Shown here: positions 41,646 through 50,395 of the stretch, piece by piece | Position numbering within the stretch: position 1 is the first letter of the stretch | Layout: every line of letters starts with the position of its first letter | Assembly (NCBI GenBank): GCA_002082585.1 | Contig: CP020563.1 | Location: 1,854,001 to 1,918,000 of the forward strand | DNA: 64,000 bases | Source: Kitasatospora albolonga | GTDB taxonomy: Bacteria > Actinomycetota > Actinomycetes > Streptomycetales > Streptomycetaceae | Direction: 5' to 3' | Notes under the pieces: generated by a model | What the model saw: the letters and a program-made list of their open reading frames with translations, nothing else | Database searches by the model: none | Told to the model about the DNA's origin: nothing | Position numbers and translations under genes: made by a program

Positions 41646-43337
41646 CTAGGCGGGGCTGAGCCCCGGGTTCCCCGCCTCGGTGACGAAGGAGGCGGCCGTG
41701 GAGACAGGGGCGCCGGGGGTGGTGACCGCGGGCACCGTACGGAAGTCGGCGCGGGCCGCCGTCTCCGTCAGCGTGACCAGCGCATAGCCGCGCCGCCCGT
41801 CGTAGAACTTCATGTGCGGGTTGGCGCGGGTCCGGTTCTCCCAGTTGGCGGGCCGCTCCGTGCCGTCCTTGCCGCTGGAGACGGAGGTGGTGACGATCTC
41901 GGTGCCGACGGTCCGGGAGGCGGGGTCGTCGAAGTCCTTCTTGAGGTCGAAGGCGTGCGCGACGTGGACGTCCCCGGTGAGGACCATCAGGTTCGCCACC
42001 CCGGCCGACTCCGCCCCGTCCAGCACGCGTTGCCGGGAGGCCGGATAGCCGTCCCAGGCGTCCATGGAGAGCTTGTAGGCGGCGGTGGGCACATCGCGCC
42101 GCTGGGCGAAGGTGACCTGCTGGGGCACGACGTTCCAGGTGGCGTCCGAGGCGCGCCAGCCGTCGATCAGCCAGCGTTCCTGGGCGGCCCCGGTCATGGT
42201 CCGCGCCGGGTCCTCGGACTCCGGGCCCGGGACGCGCCAGCCGTCCCCGTACGCCTGGTCGCTGCGGTACTGGCGGGTGTCCAGGATGTCGAACTGGGCG
42301 AGTCGGCCGAAGGTGAGGCGGCGGTAGAGCCGCATGTCGGGGCCGGTGGGCCGCTGCGGGGTGCGCAGGGGCTGGTTCTCCCAGTACGCGCGGTACGCGG
42401 AGGCCCGGCGCAGCAGGAACTCCTCGGGCGGTACGCCGTTCTCGGGGATCTCGCCCGCGTAGTTGTTCTCGGTCTCGTGGTCGTCCCAGGTGACGACGAA
42501 GGGGTGGGCGGCGTGGGCGGCGCGCAGGTCGGGGTCGGACTTGTAGAGGGCGTACCGCAGCCGGTAGTCCTCCAGGGTCATGGTCTCGCGGTTGTAGTGG
42601 GCGGGGAGGCGGCGGTCGGTGTAGTTGCGGGCGCCTCCGGTGGCGGTGACGGCGTACTCGTAGAGGTAGTCCCCGAGGTGGAAGACCACGTCGACGTCCT
42701 CGGCGGCGAGGTGGCGGTGGGCGGTGAAGTACCCGTCGTGGTACGCCTGGCAGGAGACGGCGGCCAGCGTGAGGGAGCTGTTACGGGTCCCGGCGGCGGG
42801 GGCGGTGCGGGTGCGGCCGGTCGGGCTGGTCCAGCTGCCGGTGCGGAAGCGGTAGTAGTAGGCGCGGCCGGAGGCGAGGCCCTGGACGTCGGCGCGGACG
42901 CTGTGGGCGAACTCCGCGTGGGCGGTGGCCGATCCGCGCCGGGCGATGCGGCGGAAGCCCTCGTCGTGGGCCAGCTCCCAGCGCACCTCGACGCGGGAGG
43001 CGGGGAGGCCGCCGCCGGGCTCGTACGGGCGGGGGGCCAGCCGGGTCCACAGGAGTACGGAGTCGGGGAGCGGGTCGCCGGAGGCCACGCCGAGGGTGAA
43101 GGGGTCCTCGGTGATCCTGCGGGCGTCCAGTTCGGCGGCGCTCGCCGTACCGGCGGCGGGCAGGTTCATGGTGAAGGCGAGCGCGGCGACGGCACCGGCC
43201 CCGGTGAGCAGGCGGCGGCGGCCCAGGCCGCCCGGCCGGGGTAACCGGGCAGTGGTGGTGGGGAGTTCGGCGGACCGGGGACGCCGGTCCGATGGGACAC
43301 CCTGACCGGGCGTCATGAACGTCTGTGCGGCTGTCAT
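41646..43337 (-). CDS. phoD: PhoD-type alkaline phosphatase, Tat exported
   Basis: A 563-residue secreted phosphomonoesterase/phosphodiesterase. A twin-arginine signal ([10 protein letters not shown] near residue 40) and a hydrophobic stretch end in ASA. The PhoD domain carries the metal-site segments [28 protein letters not shown] and [12 protein letters not shown]. PhoD releases phosphate from esters outside the cell and is usually under PhoP control. No clear PHO box (GTTCACC pairs) was found upstream by eye. ATG 43337 has GAGGGG 4-5 bases upstream; the longer frame to 43622 overlaps the divergent SDR gene start and is rejected. Confidence 0.94.
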   Translation of the reverse strand: MTAAQTFMTPGQGVPSDRRPRSAELPTTTARLPRPGGLGRRRLLTGAGAVAALAFTMNLPAAGTASAAELDARRITEDPFTLGVASGDPLPDSVLLWTRLAPRPYEPGGGLPASRVEVRWELAHDEGFRRIARRGSATAHAEFAHSVRADVQGLASGRAYYYRFRTGSWTSPTGRTRTAPAAGTRNSSLTLAAVSCQAYHDGYFTAHRHLAAEDVDVVFHLGDYLYEYAVTATGGARNYTDRRLPAHYNRETMTLEDYRLRYALYKSDPDLRAAHAAHPFVVTWDDHETENNYAGEIPENGVPPEEFLLRRASAYRAYWENQPLRTPQRPTGPDMRLYRRLTFGRLAQFDILDTRQYRSDQAYGDGWRVPGPESEDPARTMTGAAQERWLIDGWRASDATWNVVPQQVTFAQRRDVPTAAYKLSMDAWDGYPASRQRVLDGAESAGVANLMVLTGDVHVAHAFDLKKDFDDPASRTVGTEIVTTSVSSGKDGTERPANWENRTRANPHMKFYDGRRGYALVTLTETAARADFRTVPAVTTPGAPVSTAASFVTEAGNPGLSPA

Positions 43338-43600
43338 ATGCCCCTCGCTTGCCGGATGGTGCCGGATGCTGCCGGACTCCAGAGCAGCCCCGGCGCGCGA
43401 CGCGCCGTTGTCGCGTGCACAACATCCGCATGGCGGGTCGATGAGCACCCCGTGCCCTGTGCACCGGCCTCCGCGGCCGTACGCGGATGGGCCGCTCCCG
43501 TCCGCCGCCGCCAGCCATGCCAAGCCGTCCCCCGCCCGCCACCGCCGGGCCGCTCCCGTCCGCCGCCGGGGCGCTCCGGCGCCCGGCCGGGGCCCTCCCG

Positions 43601-43606
43601 TACGCT
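43601..43606 (+). promoter_or_regulatory. -10 box of SDR gene, leaderless
   Basis: TACGCT lies 8 bases before the ATG at 43615, and no ribosome site is present. Confidence 0.45.
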
Positions 43607-43614
43607 CCCGGGCC

Positions 43615-44370
43615 ATGAGCACTGATCAGAAAGTCGCCGTCGTCACGGGTGCCGGTTCGGGGATCGGGCGGGCCGTCGCGCTCGCCCTCGCGCAGGCCGG
43701 GTGGTCGCTCGCGCTGGCGGGGCGGCGGGCGGAGCCGCTGGCGGAGACCGCCGCGGCGGCCGGGGCCCCGGAGGCGCTGTGCGTCACCACGGACGTGACC
43801 GACGAGGACGCGGTGGGCGCGCTCTTCACCGCCGTACGGGAGCGGTTCGGCCGGCTGGACCTGCTGTTCAACAACGCGGGCACGTTCGGGCCCGGGGGCG
43901 TGCCGGTGGAGGAGCTCGGCGCGGCGGACTGGCGGGCGGTGGTGGACGTGAACCTGACGGGGGCGTTCCTCTGCGCGCAGGCGGCGTACCGGCTGATGAA
44001 GGAGCAGGACCCGCAGGGCGGCCGGATCATCAACAACGGCTCGATCTCCGCCCACGCGCCGCGCCCGCACTCGGTCGCGTACACCGCGACCAAGCACGCG
44101 GTCACCGGGCTGACGAAGGCGCTGGCGCTGGACGGGCGGCCGTACCGGATCGCCTGCGGCCAGATCGACATCGGCAACGCGGCGACCGAGATGACCGAGC
44201 GGATGCGGACCGGCATCCTCCAGGCCAACGGGGAGCTGGCGGTCGAGCCCGTGATGGCGGCGGCCGATGTGGCACGGACGGTGGTGCACATGGCGGAGCT
44301 GCCCCTGGAGGCGAACATCCCGTTCCTGACGGTCATGGCGACGAACATGCCGTACGTGGGGCGGGGTTGA
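43615..44370 (+). CDS. Short-chain dehydrogenase/reductase
   Basis: A 251-residue classical SDR. The cofactor motif TGAGSGIG is at residue 11, NNAG at about 85 and the catalytic Ser-Tyr-Lys set is S in NGSISAHAP, then YTATK. The Arg pair after AGR suggests NADP(H). The substrate is not evident; neighbours (PhoD divergent upstream, lamin-tail protein downstream) give no pathway. The ATG at 43615 matches the family start and follows a -10 box by 8 bases. Confidence 0.92.
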   Translation: MSTDQKVAVVTGAGSGIGRAVALALAQAGWSLALAGRRAEPLAETAAAAGAPEALCVTTDVTDEDAVGALFTAVRERFGRLDLLFNNAGTFGPGGVPVEELGAADWRAVVDVNLTGAFLCAQAAYRLMKEQDPQGGRIINNGSISAHAPRPHSVAYTATKHAVTGLTKALALDGRPYRIACGQIDIGNAATEMTERMRTGILQANGELAVEPVMAAADVARTVVHMAELPLEANIPFLTVMATNMPYVGRG

Positions 44371-44481
44371 GCGATCCCCGAGTACCGGTGCCAGAAAGTG
44401 ATCGCTCACGTCGGAACATGCCACCGGATGGCCGATTTTGCGGATTTCTTCACTCCTGGGTGAGCAAGCGCGTACTGACCG

Positions 44482-44487
44482 TATGAT
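44482..44487 (+). promoter_or_regulatory. -10 box of lamin-tail gene
   Basis: TATGAT predicts transcription from about 44494, giving a 40-base leader with AAGGA before the ATG at 44534. Confidence 0.55.
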
Positions 44488-44533
44488 CGCATCCCGTAAG
44501 ACCTTCACCAGTACGACACAGAAGGAACACCGC

Positions 44534-45013
44534 ATGCGCATACGCACCGCTGCGCCGATCGCCCTGGCCGCCGCCACCGCACTGGCGGGCTCGCTCCTCG
44601 CCACGGCGGCACCGGCCACGGCGGCCGCCCATCAGGGCGGGCTGCACTTCGGGACCGTCCAGTACGACGGCCCCGGCAAGGACGACCGGTCGAACAAGTC
44701 CCTGAACGCCGAGTGGGTCAACATCCACAACAACGGCAAGAAGAAGGTCCAGCTCAAGGGCTTCAAGGTGAAGGACAACACCGGTTACACCTACACCTTC
44801 GGCAGCTACACCATCGGCGCGGGCAAGACCGTCAAGCTCCGTACCGGCAAGGGCAAGAACGTGGCGGGCACCGTGTACTGGAACCGGGGCTCGTACGTCT
44901 GGAACAACACCGGCGACAAGGCCCGGCTGATCAAGCCGAACGGGAAGCTCCAGGACTCCTGCTCCTGGAAGAAGTCGACCCCGGCGAACCAGGGCAAGAA
45001 GAACTGCCACTGA
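44534..45013 (+). CDS. Secreted lamin-tail-domain protein
   Basis: A 159-residue protein with a Sec signal peptide (AAPIALAAATALAGSLLATA, cleavage near ATAA-AHQ) and one lamin-tail (LTD) immunoglobulin-like domain: NAEWVNIHNNGKKKVQLKGFKVKD, YTFGSYTIGAGKTVKLRTG and NNTGDKARLIKPNGK. Two Cys near the end may form a disulfide. LTD domains in secreted bacterial proteins bind DNA or other surface partners; single-domain forms like this are common in Streptomyces, with unknown roles. The ATG has AAGGA seven bases upstream. Confidence 0.88.
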   Translation: MRIRTAAPIALAAATALAGSLLATAAPATAAAHQGGLHFGTVQYDGPGKDDRSNKSLNAEWVNIHNNGKKKVQLKGFKVKDNTGYTYTFGSYTIGAGKTVKLRTGKGKNVAGTVYWNRGSYVWNNTGDKARLIKPNGKLQDSCSWKKSTPANQGKKNCH

Positions 45014-45032
45014 CCGGTCGCCGTACCGATGG

Positions 45033-45064
45033 GGCTGCCGCGGTTCGGGGGGACTGCGGCAGCC
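45033..45064. terminator. Hairpin terminator after lamin-tail gene
   Basis: GGCTGCCGC and GCGGCAGCC form a perfect 9-bp stem with a 14-base loop, 19 bases after the stop. Confidence 0.7.
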
Positions 45065-45125
45065 GTACGCGGACCGGCCGGAAGGGCCGGGACAGTGTGC
45101 GCGGCGCGGGGGCGGGGCACAGGGT

Positions 45126-45131
45126 TAGGGT
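45126..45131 (+). promoter_or_regulatory. -10 box of leaderless phzF-like gene
   Basis: TAGGGT ends 5 bases before the ATG at 45137. Confidence 0.5.
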
Positions 45132-45136
45132 GCCGC

Positions 45137-45991
45137 ATGACACATGATCATGAGCCCGAGATCCTGCGCTACACCGCCTTCTCCGCCGACCCCGGGGGCG
45201 GAAACCCCGCAGGCGTCGTCCTGGACGCGTCGGGTCTTGACGAGGAGCGGATGCTCGCCGTCGCGGCGGAGGTGGGGTACAGCGAGTCGGCGTTCCTGAC
45301 GGAGCGGACCGGCGAAGACGCGTACACCATCCGCTACTTCAGCCCCAAGGCCGAGGTGCCGTTCTGCGGCCACGCCACGGTCGCCACCGCCATCGCCCTG
45401 GCCGAGCGGGACGGGCCGGGCGCGCTGGAGTTCGCCACGGCCGCGGGCCGGGTGCCGGTCACCGTCGTCCGGGAGGGCGACGAACTGCGGGCCACCCTGA
45501 CCAGCGTGGTGCCGCACATCACGGAGATCGGCGCGGCGGACCTCGCGGAGGCGCTGGCGGCCCTGGACTGGCCGGCCGCCGACCTCGACCCCGCTCTGCC
45601 GCCCCGGATCGCCTACGCGGGCGCCCGCCACCTGGTGCTGGCCGCCGCCACCCGCGAGCGGCTGGCCGACCTGGCCTACGACTTCGCGCGGCTCGAGGCG
45701 CTGATGCACCGGCTCGACCTGACGACCCTGCAACTGGTGTGGCGCGAGGGGCCGGAGGTCTTCCACGTCCGGGACCCGTTCCCGGTGGGCGGGGTGGTCG
45801 AGGACCCGGCGACCGGGGCCGCGGCAGCCGCCTTCGGCGCGTACGTACGCGAGCTGGGGCTCGTACCGGAGGCCGCCGTGCTGACGCTGCACCAGGGCAC
45901 GGACATGGGCCGCCCCGGCACCCTCACGGTCGAGCTGCACGCCGGGGAGGAGCGGGTCCGGGTCAGCGGGACGGGGGCCCGGATCGGCTGA
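45137..45991 (+). CDS. PhzF-family protein
   Basis: A 284-residue PhzF/DapF-fold protein of normal family length. Motifs include YTAFSADPGGGNPAGVVLDA, VGYSESAFLT with the catalytic Glu, VPFCGHATVATAIAL and VVEDPATGAAAAAFG. PhzF itself isomerises a dihydro-hydroxyanthranilate in phenazine synthesis, but most relatives are of unknown function and no phenazine genes are here. It is a divergent paralogue of the shorter PhzF-like protein at 24159. Start ATG 45137 has no ribosome site, consistent with a leaderless mRNA. Confidence 0.9.
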   Translation: MTHDHEPEILRYTAFSADPGGGNPAGVVLDASGLDEERMLAVAAEVGYSESAFLTERTGEDAYTIRYFSPKAEVPFCGHATVATAIALAERDGPGALEFATAAGRVPVTVVREGDELRATLTSVVPHITEIGAADLAEALAALDWPAADLDPALPPRIAYAGARHLVLAAATRERLADLAYDFARLEALMHRLDLTTLQLVWREGPEVFHVRDPFPVGGVVEDPATGAAAAAFGAYVRELGLVPEAAVLTLHQGTDMGRPGTLTVELHAGEERVRVSGTGARIG

Positions 45992-46004
45992 GGGGGGTTG
46001 GTGG

Positions 46005-46052
46005 GTCGGCCGTACGGCCCCTGCGGGGTCAGCCGACAGGCCCCCGGGGGCC
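46005..46052. terminator. Hairpins between convergent genes
   Basis: GTCGGC and GCCGAC (46005-46037) enclose an inner GGCCCC/GGGGTC stem, and a perfect palindrome GGCCCCCGGGGGCC follows at 46039. Confidence 0.55.
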
Positions 46053-46058
46053 GAGGGG

Positions 46059-47084
46059 TCAGCCCGTGACCTCCTTGGCCGGGGAGACCCGGGCGAACCA
46101 GCGCTCCGTCTCCTCCGGTTCGAGGGCGCGTTCCAGGATGAGGTCGCCACGCATGCCGGGGAAGAAGCGGCCCGCGGGCCAGGAGCGCCGGTAGGACGGC
46201 TCGTCGAGCACCAGCAGGCGTACGCCGTCGACCACGGGGATGTCGAAGGGGCTCCCCTCGTTCCACAGCCGGCCGCCGTCCGGGGCGGTCAGGTCGAAGG
46301 AGCCCACCGTGTCGACCTGCCCCGGGGTCTCGCGGCAGACGGCGACCTCCTGCGGCGAGGGCGCGTGACCCGCCACATGGCCGCCGCCGATGAGCGCGTC
46401 GGCGAGCAGGGTGTGCAGCTGGAAGGTGTCGCCGATGCCGGAGAACCGCAGGGCGTAGCCGGTGCCGCTCGTCCGGTGGAGCGCGACGAGAGGTTCGTCG
46501 TCCAGCACCAGGAGCGCGTAGGCCAGGCACTTGAACGGTTCGCCGGACGCCTGCTCCACGGCGGTGAGCAGGTGCAGCAGCCCGCCCCGGAGGTCGTCGG
46601 CCCCCGCCCGTACCGCCCGGTGGTTGAGCATCGCGACGGCCGCCATCTCCCACTGGCGCAGCGTCCACCAGCCGACGGCCGCGTCGAACCCGGTCCGCTC
46701 GACGATCTCCTCGCCCGGCTCGCCCTCGCCCGGTACGGGAAAGGCCCCGCCGCCGGTCGCCTCCCACGCCTCGGCGAACGCCACGGCGTCCTCAAGGGCC
46801 ACGCGCAGCCCGGTCAGGACGTCGGGGGCGCAGCGCTCGGCGTCGGCGCCGCGTTCGACGCAGGCCCCGACAAGTACGGCGACGACGGCACGGGGACCAG
46901 CCGGAACGTGCTCCAGCACGGCGGCGAGGCGCGGCCCACCGTCCAGCAGCTCCGCCTCCTTGGCCTGCCCGAAGGTCTCCTGCAACCGGACGAACGCCTT
47001 GCCGGACCGTTTGGTGTCCCGGGCCACCACCGCGGACTCGAAGTCCGCGACCGCTCCCCCGAACCCGGCCTTGCTGAATATCAT
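46059..47084 (-). CDS. Protein of unknown function
   Basis: A 341-residue soluble protein. The N-terminal half is mostly helical (FESAVVARDTKRSGKAFVRLQETFGQAKEAELLDG, LRQWEMAAVAMLNHRAV) and the C-terminal half strand-rich (SGTGYALRFSGIGDTFQLHTLLA, LILERALEPEETERWF). No motif or family is recognised. The ATG lacks a ribosome site; TAAAGT six bases before it predicts a leaderless message. Divergent from the GNAT gene, convergent with the phzF-like gene. Coding status is supported by codon bias and length, not by homology. Confidence 0.72.
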   Translation of the reverse strand: MIFSKAGFGGAVADFESAVVARDTKRSGKAFVRLQETFGQAKEAELLDGGPRLAAVLEHVPAGPRAVVAVLVGACVERGADAERCAPDVLTGLRVALEDAVAFAEAWEATGGGAFPVPGEGEPGEEIVERTGFDAAVGWWTLRQWEMAAVAMLNHRAVRAGADDLRGGLLHLLTAVEQASGEPFKCLAYALLVLDDEPLVALHRTSGTGYALRFSGIGDTFQLHTLLADALIGGGHVAGHAPSPQEVAVCRETPGQVDTVGSFDLTAPDGGRLWNEGSPFDIPVVDGVRLLVLDEPSYRRSWPAGRFFPGMRGDLILERALEPEETERWFARVSPAKEVTG

Positions 47085-47090
47085 TCCAGC

Positions 47091-47096
47091 ACTTTA
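47091..47096 (-). promoter_or_regulatory. -10 box, leaderless unknown gene
   Basis: TAAAGT (minus strand) lies 6 bases before the ATG at 47084. Confidence 0.5.
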
Positions 47097-47259
47097 TCGA
47101 CGGGGTGCGGGGCGCTGCGAAGCCGGTCGGGGGGACGGTCTCCAGCCGGGAGCCGGAACGGTGTCGACGGGCGGAGCCAGGTAGGGGACGCCGACGGGCG
47201 GGACGTCGGCGGAAGCAGGCCGACGGGCGGGACCGGGGCGGGCGCGGGAAGATACGGAC

Positions 47260-47997
47260 ATGGCTGACCCCGAGCCTGCCGCCAGGCCCGCCCCCGACAC
47301 CAACGCCGATCCCGCCCCCGGCCCTCGCTCCGGCTCCGGCTCCGGCTCCGGCTCCAACAAGGGTCCCGGCACCGACACCGGGGCAGGCTCCGACGCCGAG
47401 TCCGGCCCCCCGTCCGGCCCCGGGCCGCTGACCGTGCCGAGCATGTCCGCGGGCCCGGACTTCGTCCTGCGCCCCTGGGAGATGAGCGACCTCCCGCTGA
47501 TCCGCGAGGCCGCGCGGGACCCGTACATCCCGCTCATCACGACGGTCCCGGCCCCCTACTCGGACGGGGCCGCCGAGGCGTTCGTCCGCGAGCAGTGGGA
47601 ACGGGCAGCCACCGGCACCGGCTACCCGTTCGCCATCGTCCGCTCCCGGGACCGGCGCCCGGTGGGGGCCATCGGGCTCTGGCTGCGGGACCTGCCGGAG
47701 GGCCGGGCCTCGATCGGGTACTGGATGGTCGCCTCCGGCCGGGGCCAGGGCGTCGCCCGCGCCGCCCTGCGTACGGTGACGGGGTGGGCCCTGCGTGACC
47801 TCGGCATCCCCCGCCTCCAGCTCTTCGTCGAACCCTGGAACGCCGCGTCCGCCCGGATCGCCGAGGACGTCGGGTACCGGCGCGAGGGGCTGCTGCGCGG
47901 CTGGCAGCAGGTGGGCGACGAGCGCCGGGACATGGCCGTGTACGCGCTGCTGAACAGCGACGGGCCCGGGGATGGCCGGGCGGTAGCCACGGACTGA
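47260..47997 (+). CDS. GNAT acetyltransferase, RimJ/RimL-like
   Basis: A 245-residue protein. The first 60 residues are a low-complexity Pro/Gly/Ser/Asp tail with GSGSGSGSN; the GNAT domain (about 67-230) has FVLRPWEMSDLPLI, the CoA-binding ASGRGQGVARAAL and FVEPWNAASARIAEDVGYRREGLLRG, typical of ribosomal-protein or small-molecule N-acetyltransferases. The true start might be downstream of the tail; ATG 47260 has GGGAAGA upstream and is kept. The substrate is unknown. Confidence 0.86.
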   Translation: MADPEPAARPAPDTNADPAPGPRSGSGSGSGSNKGPGTDTGAGSDAESGPPSGPGPLTVPSMSAGPDFVLRPWEMSDLPLIREAARDPYIPLITTVPAPYSDGAAEAFVREQWERAATGTGYPFAIVRSRDRRPVGAIGLWLRDLPEGRASIGYWMVASGRGQGVARAALRTVTGWALRDLGIPRLQLFVEPWNAASARIAEDVGYRREGLLRGWQQVGDERRDMAVYALLNSDGPGDGRAVATD

Positions 47998-48009
47998 ACA
48001 CCGAGGCGT

Positions 48010-48015
48010 TACGAT
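48010..48015 (+). promoter_or_regulatory. -10 box of GT2 gene
   Basis: TACGAT just after the GNAT stop predicts transcription from about 48022 and a 52-base leader. Confidence 0.4.
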
Positions 48016-48073
48016 CGCGGGCACCGCCGCCGACCGGCAACCACACGGCAGCCGAGCCCCAGGAGTACCGAAC

Positions 48074-48976
48074 TTGTCCGCACCACGCATCGGCGTATCC
48101 ATCGTCACCATGGGGGACCGCCCGCAGGCGGTCGAGGCGCTGCTGGCGTCGGTCGCGATGCAGGACGTCCGGCCCACCCGGCTCGTGATCATCGGCAACG
48201 GGACGGCCCTCCCGGACTACACGTCCACCCCCGGCCTGGAGGACCTCGACGGCGGGGTGACCACCATCGAGCTGCCGGAGAACCTGGGCTGCCCGGGCGG
48301 CCGGAACGAGGGGCTGCGCAGGCTCGCCGAGATCGGTGACGTGGACGTGGTGGTCGAGCTGGACGACGACGGGCTCCTGGTCGACAAGGACGTCTTCCGC
48401 CGGGTACGGGACCACTTCGCCGCCGACGACCGGCTCGGCATCGTCGGCTTCCGGATCGCGGACGAGCACGGCGAGACGCAGCGTCGGCACGTGCCCCGGC
48501 TGCGGGCGGGCGACCCGATGCGCGGCGGCCCGGTGACGGCCTTCCTCGGCGGCGGCCACGCGTTCTCCATGAAGATGCTGGCGGAGACGGGGCTCTGGCC
48601 CGCGGAGTTCTTCTTCACCCACGAGGAGACGGACCTCGCCTGGCGGGCGCTCGACGCGGGCTGGCGGGTGGAGTACGACCCCGAGCTGCTGCTCCAGCAC
48701 CCGAAGACGTCCCCGGCCCGGCACGCGGTCTACTACCGGATGACGGCCCGCAACCGCGTCTGGCTCGCCCGCCGCAACCTCCCCCTCCCCCTGGTCCCGG
48801 CCTACCTCTCCACCTGGACCCTGCTCACCCTGGCCCGCACCCGCGACGCGAAGGGCCTGCGCGCCTGGGCGGGCGGCTTCGCGGAGGGCGTCCGCACTCC
48901 TTGCGGGGAGCGGCGCCCGATGCGCTGGTCGACGGTGTGGCGGATGACACGGCTGGGACGGCCGCCGGTCATCTGA
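48074..48976 (+). CDS. Family 2 glycosyltransferase
   Basis: A 300-residue GT-A-fold enzyme. The nucleotide-sugar site begins IGVSIVTMGDRPQAVEALLASV, followed by LGCPGGRNEGLRR, the metal-binding acidic triplet in VVELDDDGLL and FFTHEETDLAWRALDAGWRVEYDP near the acceptor site. It resembles rhamnosyl- or galactofuranosyl-type GT2 enzymes for surface glycans. The start is TTG at 48074, with AGGAG eight bases upstream. It has no transmembrane helix of its own and no glycan cluster around it, so donor and acceptor are unknown. Confidence 0.9.
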   Translation: MSAPRIGVSIVTMGDRPQAVEALLASVAMQDVRPTRLVIIGNGTALPDYTSTPGLEDLDGGVTTIELPENLGCPGGRNEGLRRLAEIGDVDVVVELDDDGLLVDKDVFRRVRDHFAADDRLGIVGFRIADEHGETQRRHVPRLRAGDPMRGGPVTAFLGGGHAFSMKMLAETGLWPAEFFFTHEETDLAWRALDAGWRVEYDPELLLQHPKTSPARHAVYYRMTARNRVWLARRNLPLPLVPAYLSTWTLLTLARTRDAKGLRAWAGGFAEGVRTPCGERRPMRWSTVWRMTRLGRPPVI

Positions 48977-49053
48977 GGCCGCCGGTGCGCCCTGCATGCG
49001 GACGCCGTGAATTCCGCTGCCGTAAACCCGGACGCCATCGGCCCGGCGGACCA

Positions 49054-49087
49054 TTCGGGAGTCGGACTTCGTCCACCGAGTCCCGAA
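49054..49087. terminator. Hairpin after GT2 gene
   Basis: TTCGGGAGTCGG and CCGAGTCCCGAA pair over 12 bp with one mismatch and a 10-base loop, 78 bases after the GT2 stop. Confidence 0.55.
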
Positions 49088-49101
49088 AGGCGCGCTCTCC
49101 G

Positions 49102-49197
49102 ATGCGGCACTCCATCACTCCACTCGGCGGCGCCCTGGTGCGCCGAGCCCCGATGCACGGAACCCTGATGCACGGAGAGTCCACCGGCCGCCGCTGA
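49102..49197 (+). CDS. Possible 31-aa small ORF
   Basis: An ATG at 49102 opens 31 codons with repeated PMHGTLMHGE, ending 41 bases before the DedA-like gene. Only a distant GAAAGG could serve as ribosome site. It may be a leader ORF or chance; no homologue is recognised. Confidence 0.22.
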   Translation: MRHSITPLGGALVRRAPMHGTLMHGESTGRR

Positions 49198-49238
49198 CGC
49201 CCGCCGCGGCCGTACGACACCGACCGAGGAGGACGGCC

Positions 49239-49931
49239 ATGGGGCCGGAGCTGAGCGCGATGCCGGTGGAGTCCTTATGGGTCTATCCGGCGCTCGCCCT
49301 CGTCATGGCCCTGCCCCTCGTCCCCAACGCCGCTGTTCTGGCCACCGCCGGGGCGCTCGCCGCCACGGGCAGGCTGAGCGTGCCGCTCGTTCTCACCGCG
49401 CCGTTCGTGGGCGCGGTCCTCGGTGACCTGGCCGTCTTCGCCGCCGGGTCCCTGCTGGCCTCACGCGCCCGGGGCCGGTTCGTACGGCGGGGAGCCGGGC
49501 CCGAGGTGCGTACGCGGATCACGCGGCACCTTCGCGTCTACGGGACACCCGGAGTGATCGGCGTCCGCTTCGTGCCGGGCGGCCGGTTCGTGGGAGGGCT
49601 CGTGGCCGCCCCCGCGGGCTTCACCGTCGGCCGCTTCCTGGGGGCCGCGTGCCTGGCCGAGCTCGTCTTCGTCTCGTACGCCGTCGGCCTGGGCTACCTC
49701 GGCGGCGCAGCCGGTGCGACCGGCTACGCGGCCGTTCTCGTCGGCCTCGCGGTCTCCGCCCTGTCCGCGCTGGTCATGGCCGTCAGGCAGCGCGGCGGCA
49801 CGCTCGGAGGAGGGCGTCGGCCGGGCCGGTTCGCCGGTCTCTCGTCACGGCGGCTTCACCGACGCCGCCGCGCACTGCGAGAAGGGGCCTCCGAGCGGAC
49901 GATCCGTCCGGCCGGAGGCCCCTCTCGCTGA
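49239..49931 (+). CDS. DedA/VTT-type membrane protein with a TTA codon
   Basis: A 230-residue membrane protein with about five helices and the VTT/SNARE-associated fold: ALPLVPNAAVLATAGALAATG, GAVLGDLAVFAAGSLL and GVRFVPGGRFVGGLVAAPAGFTVGRF, with the F/Y-x-R-x-x-P-G-x-R-like signature FVPGGR. DedA relatives move lipids or support membrane-potential and envelope homeostasis. Codon 13 is TTA (49275-49277), needing the rare bldA leucyl-tRNA. AGGAGGA precedes the ATG. The last 18 codons form the left and right arms of the rnpB terminator hairpin, giving an Arg-rich tail that is probably not functional. Confidence 0.8.
   Translation: MGPELSAMPVESLWVYPALALVMALPLVPNAAVLATAGALAATGRLSVPLVLTAPFVGAVLGDLAVFAAGSLLASRARGRFVRRGAGPEVRTRITRHLRVYGTPGVIGVRFVPGGRFVGGLVAAPAGFTVGRFLGAACLAELVFVSYAVGLGYLGGAAGATGYAAVLVGLAVSALSALVMAVRQRGGTLGGGRRPGRFAGLSSRRLHRRRRALREGASERTIRPAGGPSR
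49877..49928. terminator. rnpB terminator, within DedA-like gene 3' end
   Basis: GCGAGAAGGGGCCTCCG and CGGAGGCCCCTCTCGC pair with one bulge, and CGGACG/CGTCCG form an inner stem. It is placed 7 bases after the mature 3' end of rnpB (minus strand). Confidence 0.85.
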
Positions 49932-49934
49932 TGC

Positions 49935-50350
49935 GCAGCCAAGCCAGGCTGTACGCCGGGTTCTGTCTCCCGGTCGCCTCGCGGCGGCCGGGGAGACGGC
50001 CATCCATCTAGGACCGGCATTGCTGCCGGCCTCGTGCGGTCTACCCGTGAACTCGGGCGAGCAGCCCTCGAACGTTCACGCAGGGCCGCTCCCTGACGGG
50101 GACGGCCCCTCTTGACCTTGCTCCGGGTGGGGTTTACCTAGCCGCCTGAGTCACCTCAGGCGCTGGTGGTCTCTTACACCACCGTTTCACCCTTACCCGG
50201 GACCGAGGTCCCGGGCGGTCTGTTCTCTGTGGCACTGTCCCGCGGGTCACCCCGGGTGGCCGTTAGCCACCACCCTGCCCTGTGGAGCCCGGACGTTCCT
50301 CGGGAGGGTCCCGAAAGATCCTCACGCGGCCGTCCGCCTGACGTGACTGC
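49935..50350 (-). ncRNA. rnpB: RNase P RNA, class A
   Basis: The minus strand holds a complete bacterial type A RNase P RNA of about 416 bases, the ribozyme that trims tRNA 5' ends. Conserved elements are present in order: GAGGAACGTCCGGGCTCCAC (P4 5' strand region), GGGCAGGGTGGTGGCTAACG, CCACAGAGAACAGACCGCC, GTAAGGGTGAAACGGTGG, GTAAACCCCAC...GAGCAAG, TAGATGGATGGCC and the 3' part ACAGAACCCGGCGTACAG. P1 pairs GCAGTCACGTCAGGC with GCCTGGCTTGGCTGC and fixes both ends within a few bases. The sequence closely follows the Streptomyces form. A -10 box 7 bases before the 5' end and a terminator after the 3' end agree. Confidence 0.97.
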
Positions 50351-50357
50351 TCCGCCC

Positions 50358-50363
50358 ATCCTA
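50358..50363 (-). promoter_or_regulatory. -10 box of rnpB
   Basis: TAGGAT on the minus strand lies 7 bases before the predicted 5' end at 50350, confirming it. The -35 region at 17-base spacing is weak. Confidence 0.65.
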
Positions 50364-50395
50364 ACGGGCCGCGGATGCGGCCCGACCGGGGTCCC

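Noticed and set aside
43338..43622. A 95-codon extension of PhoD
   Set aside because: It lacks a ribosome site, overlaps the divergent SDR promoter and start, and pushes the Tat signal far from the N terminus.
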